Shown here piece after piece: positions 22,326-34,970 of a stretch of 64,000 bases of DNA. The notes below the pieces were generated by a model, which saw only the letters and a list, made by a program, of their open reading frames with translations, did not search any database and was not told the origin of the DNA. This stretch comes from Eucommia ulmoides (taxonomy: Eukaryota > Streptophyta > Magnoliopsida > Garryales > Eucommiaceae). Position 1 is the stretch's first letter. Every line of letters begins with the position of its first letter. A program made the translations under genes and the position numbers. The stretch covers positions 11,317,546-11,381,545 of the forward strand of contig CM028334.1 of assembly GCA_016647705.1 (NCBI GenBank), written 5' to 3'.

Positions 22326-25300
22326 GATAGGTGTGATCTACCTACGTATTTTCAAACCGAATTAAGTTAGTTTTTTAGCGTTTATATAGTATTTTATTAT
22401 GTTTTAATTAGTTTTTATACTTTTTGTATAAATCAGGTGTGTGGGGCAAAAATATAGGAAATTGGAGCGAAAATGATGAGATCAAACCAAAAACGGTCGA
22501 AGAACGGTGGAAAAACAAGCTCAGAGGCAAAATTGTGAAACAAACCCACCGCTGCGGCGTCCAGACCACCGCCACGGTGGTGAAGAAGCTGAGAAAGATA
22601 AATGGATACTGACAGCCCACTGCCTAGGCAAAAAAACAGTAGAAATATTTCCTCGTCCACCGATATTTTTACTGTCGCGGCGGTCACCAAACCAACTTAC
22701 CCTTCGCCTAGGCAGAAACCCTCTGCACATCCTTGATATTTATTAGATATTTTGAGATATTTTGCTTATATATATACCTACTCCTCTCCCCTCCTCTTGA
22801 GCCCCTGGCCATTTGGGCACCTTAGGCCATACTTAAGGCTCAAGTTTAGGAGTTTTAAAGGTGAAGCTCACATCCCGAAGTGGAGAAGACGGCGAATCGA
22901 TCGTTGAGCGTTTTTAGTATCTAATCTTCGAACGAGACTAAGTTCTTCGATTGTTTTTCTTATTTCTTTAACTTAGGATCATATGAGCATGTTTAGCTCG
23001 TTTTTTCATTGTAAATGCAGTTATGGCCATAGCTAAATATGGATTGTTTAAGGATTAATGATATAATTTATAAATACGTTGTTTGGATAATTTCGGTGTT
23101 GCGTTTATGTTTGTTCTTCATAATTTGATTGCGTTTATCATATTGTTTGTTTATCATGCTTAGTTAGAGAAATGGAAAATACAGGGTTTTGACAAACCTC
23201 GAATTTGGATTAGGGTAAACAAACGCCACGATTCTATAACTTAGTTGGGGTTTGAATTGTGGACAATCGATGATGTTAAGGCAAGACTTACTCAACCTAG
23301 GGTAGTTAAGACGTTGAGGAAGACTTCTTCGTTGACACGAATTCGCGTTATATCCCTCTTATTACACTCGGGAGAGGTTTTAGAACGGAGATTGTCAATA
23401 GGGTAAATACGACACAACAATCCAATGGCCCGGTCGAGAGTTGGATTGTGTGCACTCAATGACGCTAGGCAAGACTCATGTGACTTAGGGTCATTAAGAC
23501 GTTGAGGGGGACTTCTTCATTGACTCGAAATCATGTATTTCCCCATCTTACACTTGGGAGAGGTGGTGGTGGAGTTTACATATTGAGATTGTCAAATAGG
23601 TCGAACACCATAAACGAGAGTAAATCAAAATCGAACACGTATTTGTAAACACGTTAATCCCTAGGCGATTCTTTCTCCTAAAATATATTAGTATATTAGT
23701 GTAGTTAATTTATGTTATATTAGTATTAGTTTAATTAATTAAATACATTTATTTTTAGCCTAGATAAAGTTAGGTTACGACAAACGCATTATTCGATATT
23801 AACGACACCAATTCCTGTGGATACGATAACCCGATGTTTTACGATCACACTATACTAAAACTTTGACCTCGTACACTTGCGAGAAGTCACATACAGGCAA
23901 GGACGCCGAAAATCCTCGCCCGTACAAGTTTTTGGCACTGTTGCCGGGGATTGTTTTGTTGGTTATTGATGGAGAAATACGACAACGGCCAGAGACTTAA
24001 GTTTTAGATAGGGGATGCAAGTGTATCGCATTCTAGTCCTATCAACGCCGTACAAGTTTTTAGCACTATTGCCTGGGATTGGTTGTTGTTGTCACAGTTT
24101 CTGGCAATTACCACCAAGTTTTTGGTAACGATTGCCAGAGATTGTGTTTTGTCGTTTATTATCGATATTGTGAGTAAATGACCCGATTTTACTTTAGGCA
24201 TTTCTTTTGTATATAATTTTGGTTTGTAGTTTTGTTTTTGTTTCTTATGCAGGGTACATGCCGATGTTAGATGGACGGGTATTGATACATCCCTTTCGAC
24301 GGGATTCTAAGCCGTTTTATGGTGCAGGGCCATGTACATAAGCCGGTAAGGCGTTTCATTGAAAGATTGAGCCGATCAAAGCAAAACCTCACCAAGCTTA
24401 AGGGCGTTTTGAAAATATCAGGCCGAGGACATTAAACCACGCGTTTCTTGGGAGGCAACCCAAGGTCAAATAAGTTAAATATGTCACATCCAACTTGGAT
24501 CGGAGGTGAGATCATCTCGCCTCCCAAGTAAGTGTTCTAAACACCCTTCGTCAGCATGCTTTAAATTTCATATGTTGAGAATGATGATTGGGATCGCTGA
24601 GAACACTATCCGTTTTAAGTTTGGAAGTTAAGTGTAGTATTTAGTATGCTAGTTTATGTGTTATTGTTTTCTTGTGTGCATGTGTGTTTTGGTTAGAATG
24701 TGTTTATGTTTTTGTTGTTGTTATATGTTGAGTTTTATGTTCATCTGGGCCGTCACCCAATGATGATAATTACCCCTGGTTGTTTTCGAAGTCAATGGTA
24801 ATACCCATGCATGTGTATTCTGTGTGCTTGACTATGCGTTTTGGTAAAAATTATTGTAGATCCTAATTTGCACGGGCACATGGACTCAATATATAGTTAT
24901 TCAATTGATTTGAGAACGATTATTGATTAGCCAAATTTATGACATATTAAGGATTCTAGAACTTGCTTGAGGGGAAACTTGAGGCGAAATCCTAGGCGAG
25001 GTATTTCAGTAGACGTGATTTAGGCATTCTCTTTTACGCTTGAGCCTTTTTAAGCCTACCATGCAATTTTTATCCCTCGTCACCCTGTCGAAGCCAAAAT
25101 ACAAATTCAATTCTGGACACATAAGCTAATGCCTTGGCCAGTGGATCTTTTTCCAAACCTTAATCGCTGAAGTTAAAGGCACATTTGAGTGAATCAAGCT
25201 AGCAATTGCAAATGCTACTTGATCTGAGCGATTGGGTTTAGGGAAAACTCTGGATTGGTTCGGTATTCAAGTACTCACTTTATCGTTTTTCTTTTATTTT

Positions 25301-26822
25301 AAACCACAGCCGTGAAATAATACTAATCGAATAAGTTTGGGGGTGTGGTAAGTTAAAAAAAAAATGTAAATATTGTTTATTTACGTTTTTTTTTACAAGT
25401 GAGTACGTCGGTCTTTAATTGATTGTTCTGGATTGTTTTCAATGTATTTGTGGGGTTTCGAGAGTGAATGTGCCAAGCGTTGAGCCTTGGGTAACGTTAA
25501 GTTAACAACGTTAAGTTAACAACGTTAACCCGGTTTGCTATTCCAAAATACCGAACCAAGTCCTTCTGATCTTTATGAACTTCTAAGCCTACATTAGTGG
25601 AGAGTGGATCCCAATCAGGCCTATGGAAATCCTAGTCCTAAACGGTTTAAGTCATAAATTTCGTTGGGGGATAATCCAATCCGATCGTTGTATAGTTATA
25701 TTATTGAGTCTCGCACTAACACGTTTATAGGATCTAGAATAGAGTTCACCATTATTGTATGTTGAAATTCTAGAACCATATGAAGTGTTTTATCGCCTGA
25801 ACTCGATATGACCGGCGATTGTTGAGGGAAAAATAAAAAGGCCGTTAGAAGAAGTCGAAATTCGCATGTTGTTATATTTAGATTGTTTTATGATGTTTTT
25901 TTTATTTAATTTCATTTTGTTTTTCATTTTCGTGTGTGTGTTTGGCTCGAGGACTAGCCAAATTCCAAGTTTGGGGGTATTTGATAGGTGTGATCTACCT
26001 ATGTATTTCCAAACCAAATTAAGTTAGTTTTTTAGCGTTTATATAGTATTTTATTATGTTTTAATTAGTTTTCATACTTTTTGTATAAATCAGATGTGTG
26101 GGGCAAAAAGATAGAAAACTGGAGTGAAAACGATGAGATCGAACCAAAAACGGTCGAAGAACGGTAGAAAAACAAGCTTGGTGGCAAAATTATGAAACAA
26201 GCCCACCGCCGCGGCGTCCAGACCACCGTCGCGGCAATGAAAAAGCTAAGAAAGACAAATGGCTACTGACAGCCCACCGCCTAGGCAGAAAACCAGCAGA
26301 AATATTTCCTCGTCCACCGCTGTCTTCACTGCTGCGGCGGTCACCAAACCAACCTACCATTCGCCTAGGCGGTGGAACCCTTCACCTAGGAAGAATCCCT
26401 CTACACAACCTTGATATTTATTAGATATTTTGAGATATTTTACTTATATATATACCCACTCATCTCCCTTCTTCTTGAGCCCCCGGCCATTTGGGCACCT
26501 TAGGCCATACTTAGGCTCAGGTTTAGGAGTTTTAGAGGTGGAGCTCACATCCCAAAGTGGAGAAGATGGTGAATCGATCGTTGAGCGTTCTCAGTGGCTA
26601 ATCTTCGGACGAGGCTAAGTTCTTCGATTGTTTTTCCTTATTTCTTTAACTTAGGATCATGTGAACATGTTTAGCTCATTATTTCATTGTAAATGCGGCT
26701 ATGGCCATATCTAAACATGGATTGTATAAGGATTAATGATATAATTTATAAATACGTTGTTTGGATGATTTCGGTGTTGCGTTTATGTTTGTTCTTTGTA
26801 GTTTGACTGTGTTTATCGTATT
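22326..26822 (+). mobile_element. Non-autonomous Athila-like LTR element, right LTR cut
   Basis: Direct repeats start with TGATAGGTGTGATCTACC at 22326 and 25982. The left LTR is 22326-23926 and ends CGCCCGTACA. Next comes a primer-binding site, TGGCACTGTTGCCGGGGA (23933-23950), the tRNA-Asp-type site of Athila-like elements with one or two changes. The internal part is only about 2.05 kb and has no gag or pol. It includes CTTGGGAGGCAACCCAAGG near 24450, a phrase typical of the 3' non-coding part of such elements, and the tract AAGTTTGGGGGTATT just before the right LTR. The right LTR stops at 26822, where a copia-type element begins; its remaining part was not found downstream. The LTRs have TATA-like sequence near 22764 and 26442. 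Confidence 0.78.
23933..23950 (+). promoter_or_regulatory. Primer-binding site (tRNA-Asp type)
   Basis: TGGCACTGTTGCCGGGGA lies six bases after the CA end of the left LTR. The usual plant site of this class reads TGGCGCCGTTGCCGGGGA. It would prime minus-strand DNA synthesis. Confidence 0.75.
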
Positions 26823-29230
26823 TGTTGATCCTAAGATTTTGATGAACAATTAAATGTTGATATTTTGGTGGAACTAATGTTTTAATTGAGTGTTTCAATG
26901 ATCTAAGTTCTAGTGATGAAGATGACAAGTTAAATGGATGCTAAATGAAGATATCAAGATAATGAAGAAGTATTAAGAGTTTGAAGAAATTAAAGAAACA
27001 ACCCAGGTAAATATTAAACTCTTAATATCCCATTTAGGAACACACATATGGCACAAAATGAATCTTATCTTTTATGTGTGTTTTGGTTAATTGTAATAAA
27101 TTGCTCATATGTGAATTGAAAAGAAATAATCTTGAGTGACTAAAATGAAATGTAAGAATATTAGTGGAGCTTATTTAAAATAGAAAATAGATAAAGGGGC
27201 GATTGTAAAAGAAAGTGAGTAAAAAATGAGATCAGAGAAAAGATCCAAAAGGGAGTAATCGACTGAGGAGTCGACCGGCCAATAGTGGCTGAACTCTCTG
27301 AATCGAAGAGTCAACCGAGTGGTGGATCTATGAAAACATCTGAACTCTCTGAATCTGCAAGTCGACTGAGCGGCCAACCGATGAACGCAGGAGGCTACAT
27401 CCTGAATCGAATAGTTGACCGACCAGTTGACTGGTGGCTCTGTTTCAAGATCTTATAGATTCCGATTTCATATCCAAAAGTAGCCGTTTTTTGTTGGGAT
27501 TTGAGAGTATTTTTAAGGTTCTGTACTTAATTGAGATATGGTCTATATATTTTATTATTCCTATTAATTTGGTCTATTTAATTAAATCTTCTTTTAATTA
27601 AAGTGCTTTAATACTTTCTATTTTGATGAATTTTGATTTAAAAAATGTTTAAGGACCAAAATGAGATTTCCCAAGAATATTTTTAAATGAAAAAGATTTA
27701 TTTTGAGTATATATGATGAATAGGGTCTTGGGGTGTCATTTAATGACACAATATTTGAAAAGTAATTATTATAAGATATCTTTGATATTCATATATTTAA
27801 AGCTGCGAATTTTGAGTTTAAAATATTGCTATTTTGGTAGAGAATATTTTAGGCCAAAAATATGGGAGAGATTTAAGGGATTTGTTTTGATCTTACGATT
27901 TAATTTATATACTTATATATAATTCTTTCTATATTTATATTGATTAAGATCAAATCTTTTAAGGGACTAAATTGAATATTTTGAAAGCTATTATTAAGTG
28001 AAATATACCTAAAATAAAAGGTATTAATATATGGGGTCTTTAAGTGATTGTAGAAGACATATCTTGTGGAAACTAGTTGTTTTAGGGCTTGTTTCATATA
28101 TGTATAAAAAAACATGTGGATTTCATAATAAAGTAACACCATATCAAGAACTATTCAGTTCATAAGCTTTTATAAGAGTCATCATTCTGATATTTATTTT
28201 GGGGGATCATATTGCGATATCAATTATTGAGATGTTCTTGAGTTAAAGCGCTAGTTGTGTAAGCGTTACCGATTTGAGGTGTTTAACGTTTCAATTTATT
28301 ATTCTTTGGTGTTATCCGGGTGAGATTTTTCCAATTATTCTTTATTTTGTATTACTTGTTTATTATTTGAAAATTGATCTTAGAAATTGTTTTTGATTTT
28401 TGAAGAAAATATTTTTATAAATAATTTCTTGAATCTGATTACGTGCTCCAATTTTCTACCCATATTCTTGTTATAATCAAATTTTGTATCTCACGTTTTC
28501 TATCATTAGTTGAAATATTAATTGAGTTATTATTTATCTAGGGTGGTAGAAGCTCCGAGTGTGATTTTCTACTTATCATTTTGTATTGGCGAGTAGTATG
28601 ACGGGTTGAATACCATTGGGGGTGTTTAATCAGGGATAGTTGGGTTTCTCTCTCTTCCTGTAAAGAGATTGAGGTAGTGAGTCTTCCTGGATAAGAATTG
28701 CGTTGTGAGTGAATTGTAAAGGTTCCATCCCTACTTGTGAAAATGATACTTGGAGTGTTTTGTGAGGTTTTGATTCTTGAGCCTAAAGGATAAAAAGAAT
28801 TAGGTTAATCTTTAACTTGTAAAAAGATAGGTTATTCTTGAGCCTGTAAAAAGTAGAGGTTATTCCTTAATCTGTGAAAATGATTTTGTAAAGGTTAATT
28901 CTGAGCCTGTAAAAGAATTGGTGTGTGAGTTTGGTTCCTACCTTTAAAGGAATCTTGAGAATTAGTGGGTGCGAATCTCCGTGGGGCTCGGAGGACTAGT
29001 CTAGCCAAGAGTAACTTGGTGAACTAGGATATATCTTGGTGTGCTGTATTATTAATTTTTTTATTTTTGCTGTTTGGGTGTGCACCAAGTTAATTGATTA
29101 ATTCCGTTGTGTTATAATGATAATAATTAATTTAGGTTTAAAATTAATTATTTGATTTATTCAATTTTATTTTGATTATTTTTTAATTACCCAATTCACC
29201 CCCCCTCTTGGGTATTCTACTAGGCCAACA
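26823..29230 (+). repeat. 5' LTR of the copia-type element
   Basis: It is 2,408 bp with TG...CA ends. The U3 part at about 27250-27440 carries repeated GTCGAC/GTCGACCG-type motifs and ctgaactctctgaat repeated twice, as do the other two LTR copies. The inner end has gtattctactaggccaaca next to the primer site. A 69-residue frame at 27713 is shared with the 3' LTR only because the LTRs are copies. Confidence 0.82.
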
Positions 29231-29232
29231 AT

Positions 29233-29244
29233 TGGTATCAGAGC
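29233..29244 (+). promoter_or_regulatory. Primer-binding site, initiator tRNA-Met
   Basis: TGGTATCAGAGC begins two bases after the LTR. It is the standard copia-type site complementary to the 3' end of initiator tRNA-Met. Confidence 0.92.
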
Positions 29245-29299
29245 TGATTTTAGCTCGTTAAGCTTAAGATCCTAGCTAAACCGGTCACGTGCACACACC

Positions 29300-30198
29300 A
29301 TGGATAATATTTTTTGAGTATCTTCTCTTGATAGTGATAGATTCTTATATGATAATGTGGTTTATGATTCTTGTGATTCATGTGGTAGTGATGGAGATAA
29401 TGATAATGAAAATGTCCATATTGTTATGAAAAAATTACTTTCTTTTACCCTACTTTTTGCTAAAGAGAACTTGAGTTTAAAAGGAAAAATTGCTTCTTTT
29501 GAAAATGGTGGAAAAAGTGTTCAAAAATCTAAAATATATTTGGATGATTATTGTGGTTCAGAAGAGTTTTCGGAAGTTATTTTTGAAATTAATAATTTGC
29601 TCTCTAAAGTGGATTATCTTGAAAATGAAAATAGAGTTTTAAAAAATAAATTTGATATGATTTCCAAGCAAAGGTCATATTTTGTTTCTAAAATCGATTT
29701 ACTTAGGAAAAATTTTGAAAAATCAAAATCCGACCTTAAGTCTATTTCGAGATATTCTGAAAATAATTTTTCTAGATAAAGTGGATATGCTTCATCATCT
29801 CATCTTTCATCATAGGTCAGTAATAGTTATGCTTCTATTGTTAGAAATGATTTATGTTTTACGTCTTGTGTTTTCTATGATAAATCAAATTTGAGATGTT
29901 ATTATTGTAATAGGGTTGGGCATTTAAAGTATCATATCCATTTTAGAACCCTAAGTTTATGTCTAACAAGGACGGATCCAAAATAAAATGGATACCGACG
30001 AAAATTGTTGACATGTCTTGTGCAGAATTACAAAATGTCGAAAGTGGACCTGAAGGAACAGTTAAAGAGTTTATATCAAAACCAAATCCACAAGCGACAT
30101 GTGCAAAGCAAAAAGATGCACCAAAGAAACGAGATGAAAGTGTAAAGAAACCGCAAAAGATATGTGCTAAGAGAAAAGCTATACTAAAGCCAAGATGA
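29300..30198 (+). pseudogene. gag remnant of the copia-type element
   Basis: A reading frame from ATG at 29300 has a stop at 29315-29317, then runs open to TAA at 29777-29779 with a helical, lysine- and glutamate-rich stretch. In the same frame, after the stop, a zinc-knuckle sequence follows from 29897: CYYCNRVGHLKYH. The last cysteine of the CX2CX4HX4C pattern is replaced. A frameshift leads to SNKDGSKIKWIPTKI at 29962 and a lysine-rich tail to 30198. Gag normally packages element RNA. The stop codons, the shift and the lost cysteine show that it is dead. Confidence 0.7.
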
Positions 30199-31976
30199 GA
30201 TAGCACCAGAAAACCACAAGCGATCCGTGCAAAGGGAATCTTCAATAAATCAAATGGAAAAGATAAAAGGAAGATAGGATATGAACAATCTAAGAAGAAT
30301 TACACACCCAAATCAATTATGAGCTCAAATGAGGTTAAAAATAAAGTCACCCCAAAAGACAGAAAATGTACTCCTAATCCTCTGCATTTTAAATTTATTA
30401 AATTTGTTAAAGAGGGAGAGTCCTGACTTACCAAATAGGTAAGTTGTGATGGTTTCTAAGACCTATTTTCAATGTGTTTACTTGTTGTCTTAGAAATATT
30501 ATTTGGTGATTATGACAATCACATTTTGTTAGGGGATATTTACATGTTTTTTATAATGTGCTTATATGCTTACATGTTATTAAGATTTAAAAATTGAATT
30601 GAACTAAGTTTTTTTTAATCTTAATTTATTAAAATGCATGATATTTCAATTGAGGTGAATTAAATGATAAAGAATGATTTATTTGATTTGAATTGTTCAG
30701 GATCATGATTGTATGCTTACATGGATATATTTATATGAATTAATTGTTTGGCTATATACATGGTAATAGGTCATTCTTATGTTTCATGCCTCCTGATTTT
30801 TAAATGCTTATGCTTATGATGAGATAACATTATTATTGATTGAGATATAATTCATGATTTTGGTGTTAATGAGAAGCATGTTACTTGAGAAGACTCAATC
30901 TGAATTGATTGGTTTATAGGATTAAGATTGCTTGGAATTAATTAGTGAACATACATGTTGATGAGAATAATTGATAAATATATGTTCACTTTATATGATT
31001 TGATTATATGATTATGCTATATGAGATTCTCTAAAAGTCATGCTTAAAATATGTGAAATATCTTGTATCAATTCATAACTCGTTTATCATTAAATTATTT
31101 GTCAATATCTCTAAACATATATATAGCATGAGTTATTTGTTAATGATTATTGTTGAAATATGGAGTTGAATTTTTTATGAAATAAGTATGCGTTATATTG
31201 ATAGCTTCATAAATTATCATCGAGAAATGCTTCCTATTATAGTGCGTTAAAGATCACATGTTTATTTCTATAAAGGGAAGACATTATTTCATATCATTAG
31301 TAAGGCATGCGGACTTAACATAATATGATTATATACTATATTGTTGAAAGATTTTGATTGCGTCAAATTTATTCTTTTAGGCATGAATTGACTTGTTTAC
31401 AATTATATATGGAGAGAAGTGTTTATAAGAGGAGTAAAATTATGTCATGCTTATATTGAAAGACAAGTGTTGTTGAAAATCAAAAGAGTTAATATGCTTG
31501 TGAAAAATTAATATCATGCTATATTGATGAAATGTTATGATTATTCACCTATGCATGAATATTATTCATTTACAATTTGATAGAGGAAGATTGCATGCTC
31601 AGAAAGATGTTTTTGGTGTGGATCTTGTTGGATTGAGTAAACTTGATATTTATCTATAAAAATGATCCACATAGTGCTGATGTTTTGTGCTCAAAAGTTG
31701 AATTTATAAGTTGATCCAATATGCATATATTATATGATTTTCTAAAGTGAATTATCTATGTGTTCCGCTTTTACCTAAATTTGTTTTTGAAGATGACAAA
31801 GGGGGAGAATTTGTTGATATTTTATTAAGGGGGAGTTTTAAATGATGTTTTATAATATCTTTATTATTATACTTAAATGAGTTAAAGAACCCTTCCTCGG
31901 ATTCAGGGGGAGTGTGGTTATATTTAATTTTGGAGAAAATATCAAAGGTAATTGTCATCATAAAAAATTGGGAGAT
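30199..31976. mobile_element. Non-coding body of the copia-type element
   Basis: No pol motif is readable on either strand. The sequence is AT-rich with many short repeats. Near its end, gggggagaatttgttgata and gggggagtgtgg resemble the purine-rich text common before copia 3' LTRs, and aattgggagat directly precedes the 3' LTR. Confidence 0.6.
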
Positions 31977-33540
31977 TGTTGATCTTAAGATTTTGATGAA
32001 CAATTAAATGTTGATATTTTGGTGGAACTAATGTTTTAATTGAGTATTTCAGTGATCTAAGTTCCAGTGATGAAGATGACAAGTTAAATGAATGCTAAAT
32101 AAAGATATCAAGATGATGAAAAAGTATTAAGAGTTTGAAGAAATTAGGGAAAACAACCCAGGTAAATATTAAACTCTTAATATCCCATTTAGGAACACAC
32201 ACATGGCACAAAATGAATCTTATGTTTTATGCGTGTTTTGGTTAAGTGTAATTAATTGCTCCTATGCGAATTGAAAAGAAATAATCTTGAGTAACTAAAA
32301 TGAAATGTAAGAATATTAGTGGAGCTTATTTAAAAGAGAAAATAGATAAATGGGCGATCGTAAAACAAAGTGAATAAAAAACGAGATCAGAGAAAAGATC
32401 CAAAAGGGAGCAGTCGACTGAAGAGTCGACCGGCCAATAGTGGCTGAACTCTCTGAATCGATGAGTCCACCGAGCGGTCGACTTGTGAAAACATCTGAAC
32501 TCTCTGAATCTGCGAGTCGATTAAGCGGTCGACCGATGAACACAACAGGCTACATCCTGAATCGAACAGTCGACCGACCAGTTGACTAGTGGCTTTGTTT
32601 CAGGATCTTGTGGATTCCGATTTCATATCTAAAAGTAGCCGTTTTTTATTGGGATTTGAGAGTATTTTTAGGGTTCTGTACTTAATTGAGATATAGTCTA
32701 TATATTTTATTATCCCTATTAATTTGGTCTATTTAATTAAATGTTCTTTTAATTAAAGTGTTTTAATACTTTCTATTTTGATGAGTTTTGATTTAAAAAA
32801 TGTTTAAGGACCAAAATGAGATTTCCCAAGAATATTTTTAAATGAAAAAGATTTATTTTGAGTATATATGATGAATTGGGTCTTGGGGTGTCATTTAATG
32901 ATACAACATTTGAAAAGCAATTATTATAAGATATCTTTGATATTCATATATTTAAAACTGCGAATTTTGAGTTTAAAATATTGTTATTTTGGTAGAGAAT
33001 ATTTTGGGCCAAAAATATGGGAGAGATTTAAGGGATTTGTTTTGATCTTACGATTTAGTCTATTTACCTATATATAATTCTTTCTATATTTATATTGATT
33101 AAGATCAAATCTTTTAAGGGATTAAATTGAATATTTTGAAAGCTATTATTAAGTGAAATATACCTTAAATGAAAGGTATCAATATATGGGGTCTTTAAGT
33201 GATTTTAGAAGACATATCTTGTGAAAACCAGCCGTTATTGGACTTGTTTCATATACCTATAAAAAGACCTACGGATTTCATAATGAAGTAAAACACCATA
33301 TTAAGAACTATTCAGTTCATAAGTTTTTATAAGAGTCATCATTTTGATATTTATTTTGGGGGATCATATTGTGATATTAATTATTGAGATGTTCTTGAGT
33401 TAAAGCACTGGTTGTGTAAGCGTCACCGATTTGAGCTGTTCAACGTTTCAATCTATTATTCTTTGGTGTTATCCGGGTAAGATCTTTCCAATTATTCTTT
33501 ATTGTGTATTACTTGTTTATTATTTGGAAATTGATATTAG
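31977..33540 (+). repeat. 3' LTR of the copia-type element, truncated
   Basis: It starts TGTTGATCTTAAG and follows the 5' LTR base by base to about 33540. The part corresponding to 28390-29230 is missing. Confidence 0.82.
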
Positions 33541-33685
33541 TAATTGATTTATTTTTCTTGCTTTTTGTAGATTTTTCGAAGTGGAATAAAAACGCGTTCA
33601 TTTGGAACAAAATGGATAAGAAACAGACGAGAACGAGAGAAATCTTGACAGATCATGTTCAAAAGGGGGTTGGGGGTTGTATAGA

Positions 33686-33792
33686 GGTCGCACGTGCGAC
33701 CAGCTGGGCAGAAAGCAAAAGCTCTCTGCCCAGTGCACCTTTGGGTGCATCGAATTTGGTGCACCCAAAGGGGTTGGGTGCACCAAAATTCG
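33686..33792. promoter_or_regulatory. Cluster of palindromes upstream of a TATA box
   Basis: GGTCGCACGTGCGACC (33686-33701) is a perfect 16-bp palindrome with a CACGTG G-box core. TGCACC TTT GGGTGCA follows at about 33734-33748. A larger inverted repeat pairs CGAATTTGGTGCACCCAA (33751-33768) with TTGGGTGCACCAAAATTCG (33774-33792). All lie 60-170 bp upstream of TATAAATA at 33852. Confidence 0.75.
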
Positions 33793-33851
33793 GTGCACCC
33801 ACCCCCTTTTTGCTTACCTTTTCTCCGGATGAGTTTTCGCATTGAAATTCC

Positions 33852-33859
33852 TATAAATA
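33852..33859 (+). promoter_or_regulatory. TATA box of the LTR
   Basis: TATAAATA sits in ctataaatagatgaaggctc, downstream of the palindrome cluster and followed by a purine-rich leader. Confidence 0.6.
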
Positions 33860-34149
33860 GATGAAGGCTCAAACAAGGAAGGAGGGTGAATTTTTGGGAG
33901 GGAAGAGGAGAATTTTGGAGAGAAATTTGGAAGAAAAGAATATTATTTTTATTTTATTGTAATTTTGAAAAAGAAGAAGAAAAAGAAAAAAAAATCTCCA
34001 AGAAGGTTGTAAATTTTCATATGTTGTAAATCTTACTCTTATTTTTAAAATAAGTTGTTATTATACTAAATTTTGAATTTTTTTTTGTAAATTATATTTT
34101 TTTTATTTTTTTATTTATTTATTATTTTTTTTATATATTTTTTTTTTAG

Positions 34150-34532
34150 TAAATAAAACGAGGTGGAAATATCTCTGCCTTCCATTGAAACGGTTTAGGT
34201 TTAGAAAGGAGATCACTCCCCTCGATTTATAAATTGACCTAATTTAAGTGCGTATATATATATATGTGCGTGTGTGCGTGTGTGTGTGTTTCTTTAACTT
34301 TTGTTAAATATAATGTACTAACAATACGAGGTAGAAAAATTCCAACCTTCCATTGGAATGATTTAAGTTTAGAAGGGAATTACTCTCCTCGATGCGTGTG
34401 AGTGTGAGTATGTGTGTGCGCGTGGTTTTCTTTAACTTGTGTTAAATATAATGTGCTAACAATGCGAAGTGGAAAGCTTCCGACCTTCCATTGGAACGGT
34501 TTAAGTTTAGAAAAAAATTACTCCTCTCGAGG

Positions 34533-34568
<36 letters not shown>

Positions 34569-34970
34569 CGCGTGTGTTTCTTTAACTTGTATTAAATATA
34601 ATGTAATAACAATACAAGGTGGAACGCTTCCGACCTTCCATTGGAACGGTTTAAGTTTAGAAGCAAATTACTCCCCTCGATGCGTGTGAGTGTATGTGTG
34701 CGTGCGTGTGTTTTCTTTAACTTGTGTTAAATATAATATGCTAACAATACGAGGTGGAAAGCCTCTGACCTTCCATTAGAGCGGTTTGAGTTTAGAAAGA
34801 AATTACTCCACTCGATGCGTGTGAGTCTGTATATGCGTGTGTTTCTTTAACTCGTGTTAAATATAATGTGCTGATAAGATGAGGTGAAAAATTCCCAACC
34901 TTCCATTGGAACGATTTAGGTTTAGAAAGGAGATTACTTCCCTCGACGTGTGTGTATGTGTATGTGTGTA
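34150..34970. repeat. Tandem repeats of about 130-168 bp, six copies
   Basis: The phrase ccttccattggaacggttta recurs with variation at about 34181, 34348, 34486, 34636, 34771 and 34901. Each unit has gaggtggaaa, the phrase above, ttactcccctcgatgcgtgt, a GT-rich tract and tttctttaacttgtgttaaa. Variation in the GT tract explains the different spacings. The longest pure (GT)n is at about 34534-34564. Confidence 0.9.

Larger units (their letters stand above)
26823..33540 (+). mobile_element. Copia-type LTR retrotransposon, non-autonomous, 3' LTR truncated
   Basis: The 5' LTR (26823-29230) starts TGTTGATCC and ends TAGGCCAACA; the 3' LTR starts at 31977 after the purine-rich AATTGGGAGAT. The initiator-Met primer site TGGTATCAGAGC lies at 29233-29244. 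The 2.75-kb body holds gag remnants but no protease, integrase, reverse transcriptase or RNase H, so it needs another element for movement. The LTRs are very similar by eye, pointing to a fairly recent insertion. The 3' LTR matches only to about 33540, so its last 0.85 kb is lost or displaced by the following LTR. The flank GTATT at 26818-26822 has no visible partner. Confidence 0.82.

Noticed and set aside
29233..29244. Match to tRNA-iMet end as a possible tRNA gene
   Set aside because: Only the 12-base primer-binding site is present, directly after an LTR; no cloverleaf follows.
27713..33077. Shared 69-residue frame at 27713 and 32868
   Set aside because: Both lie at the same place in the two LTRs of the copia-type element; the likeness follows from LTR identity.
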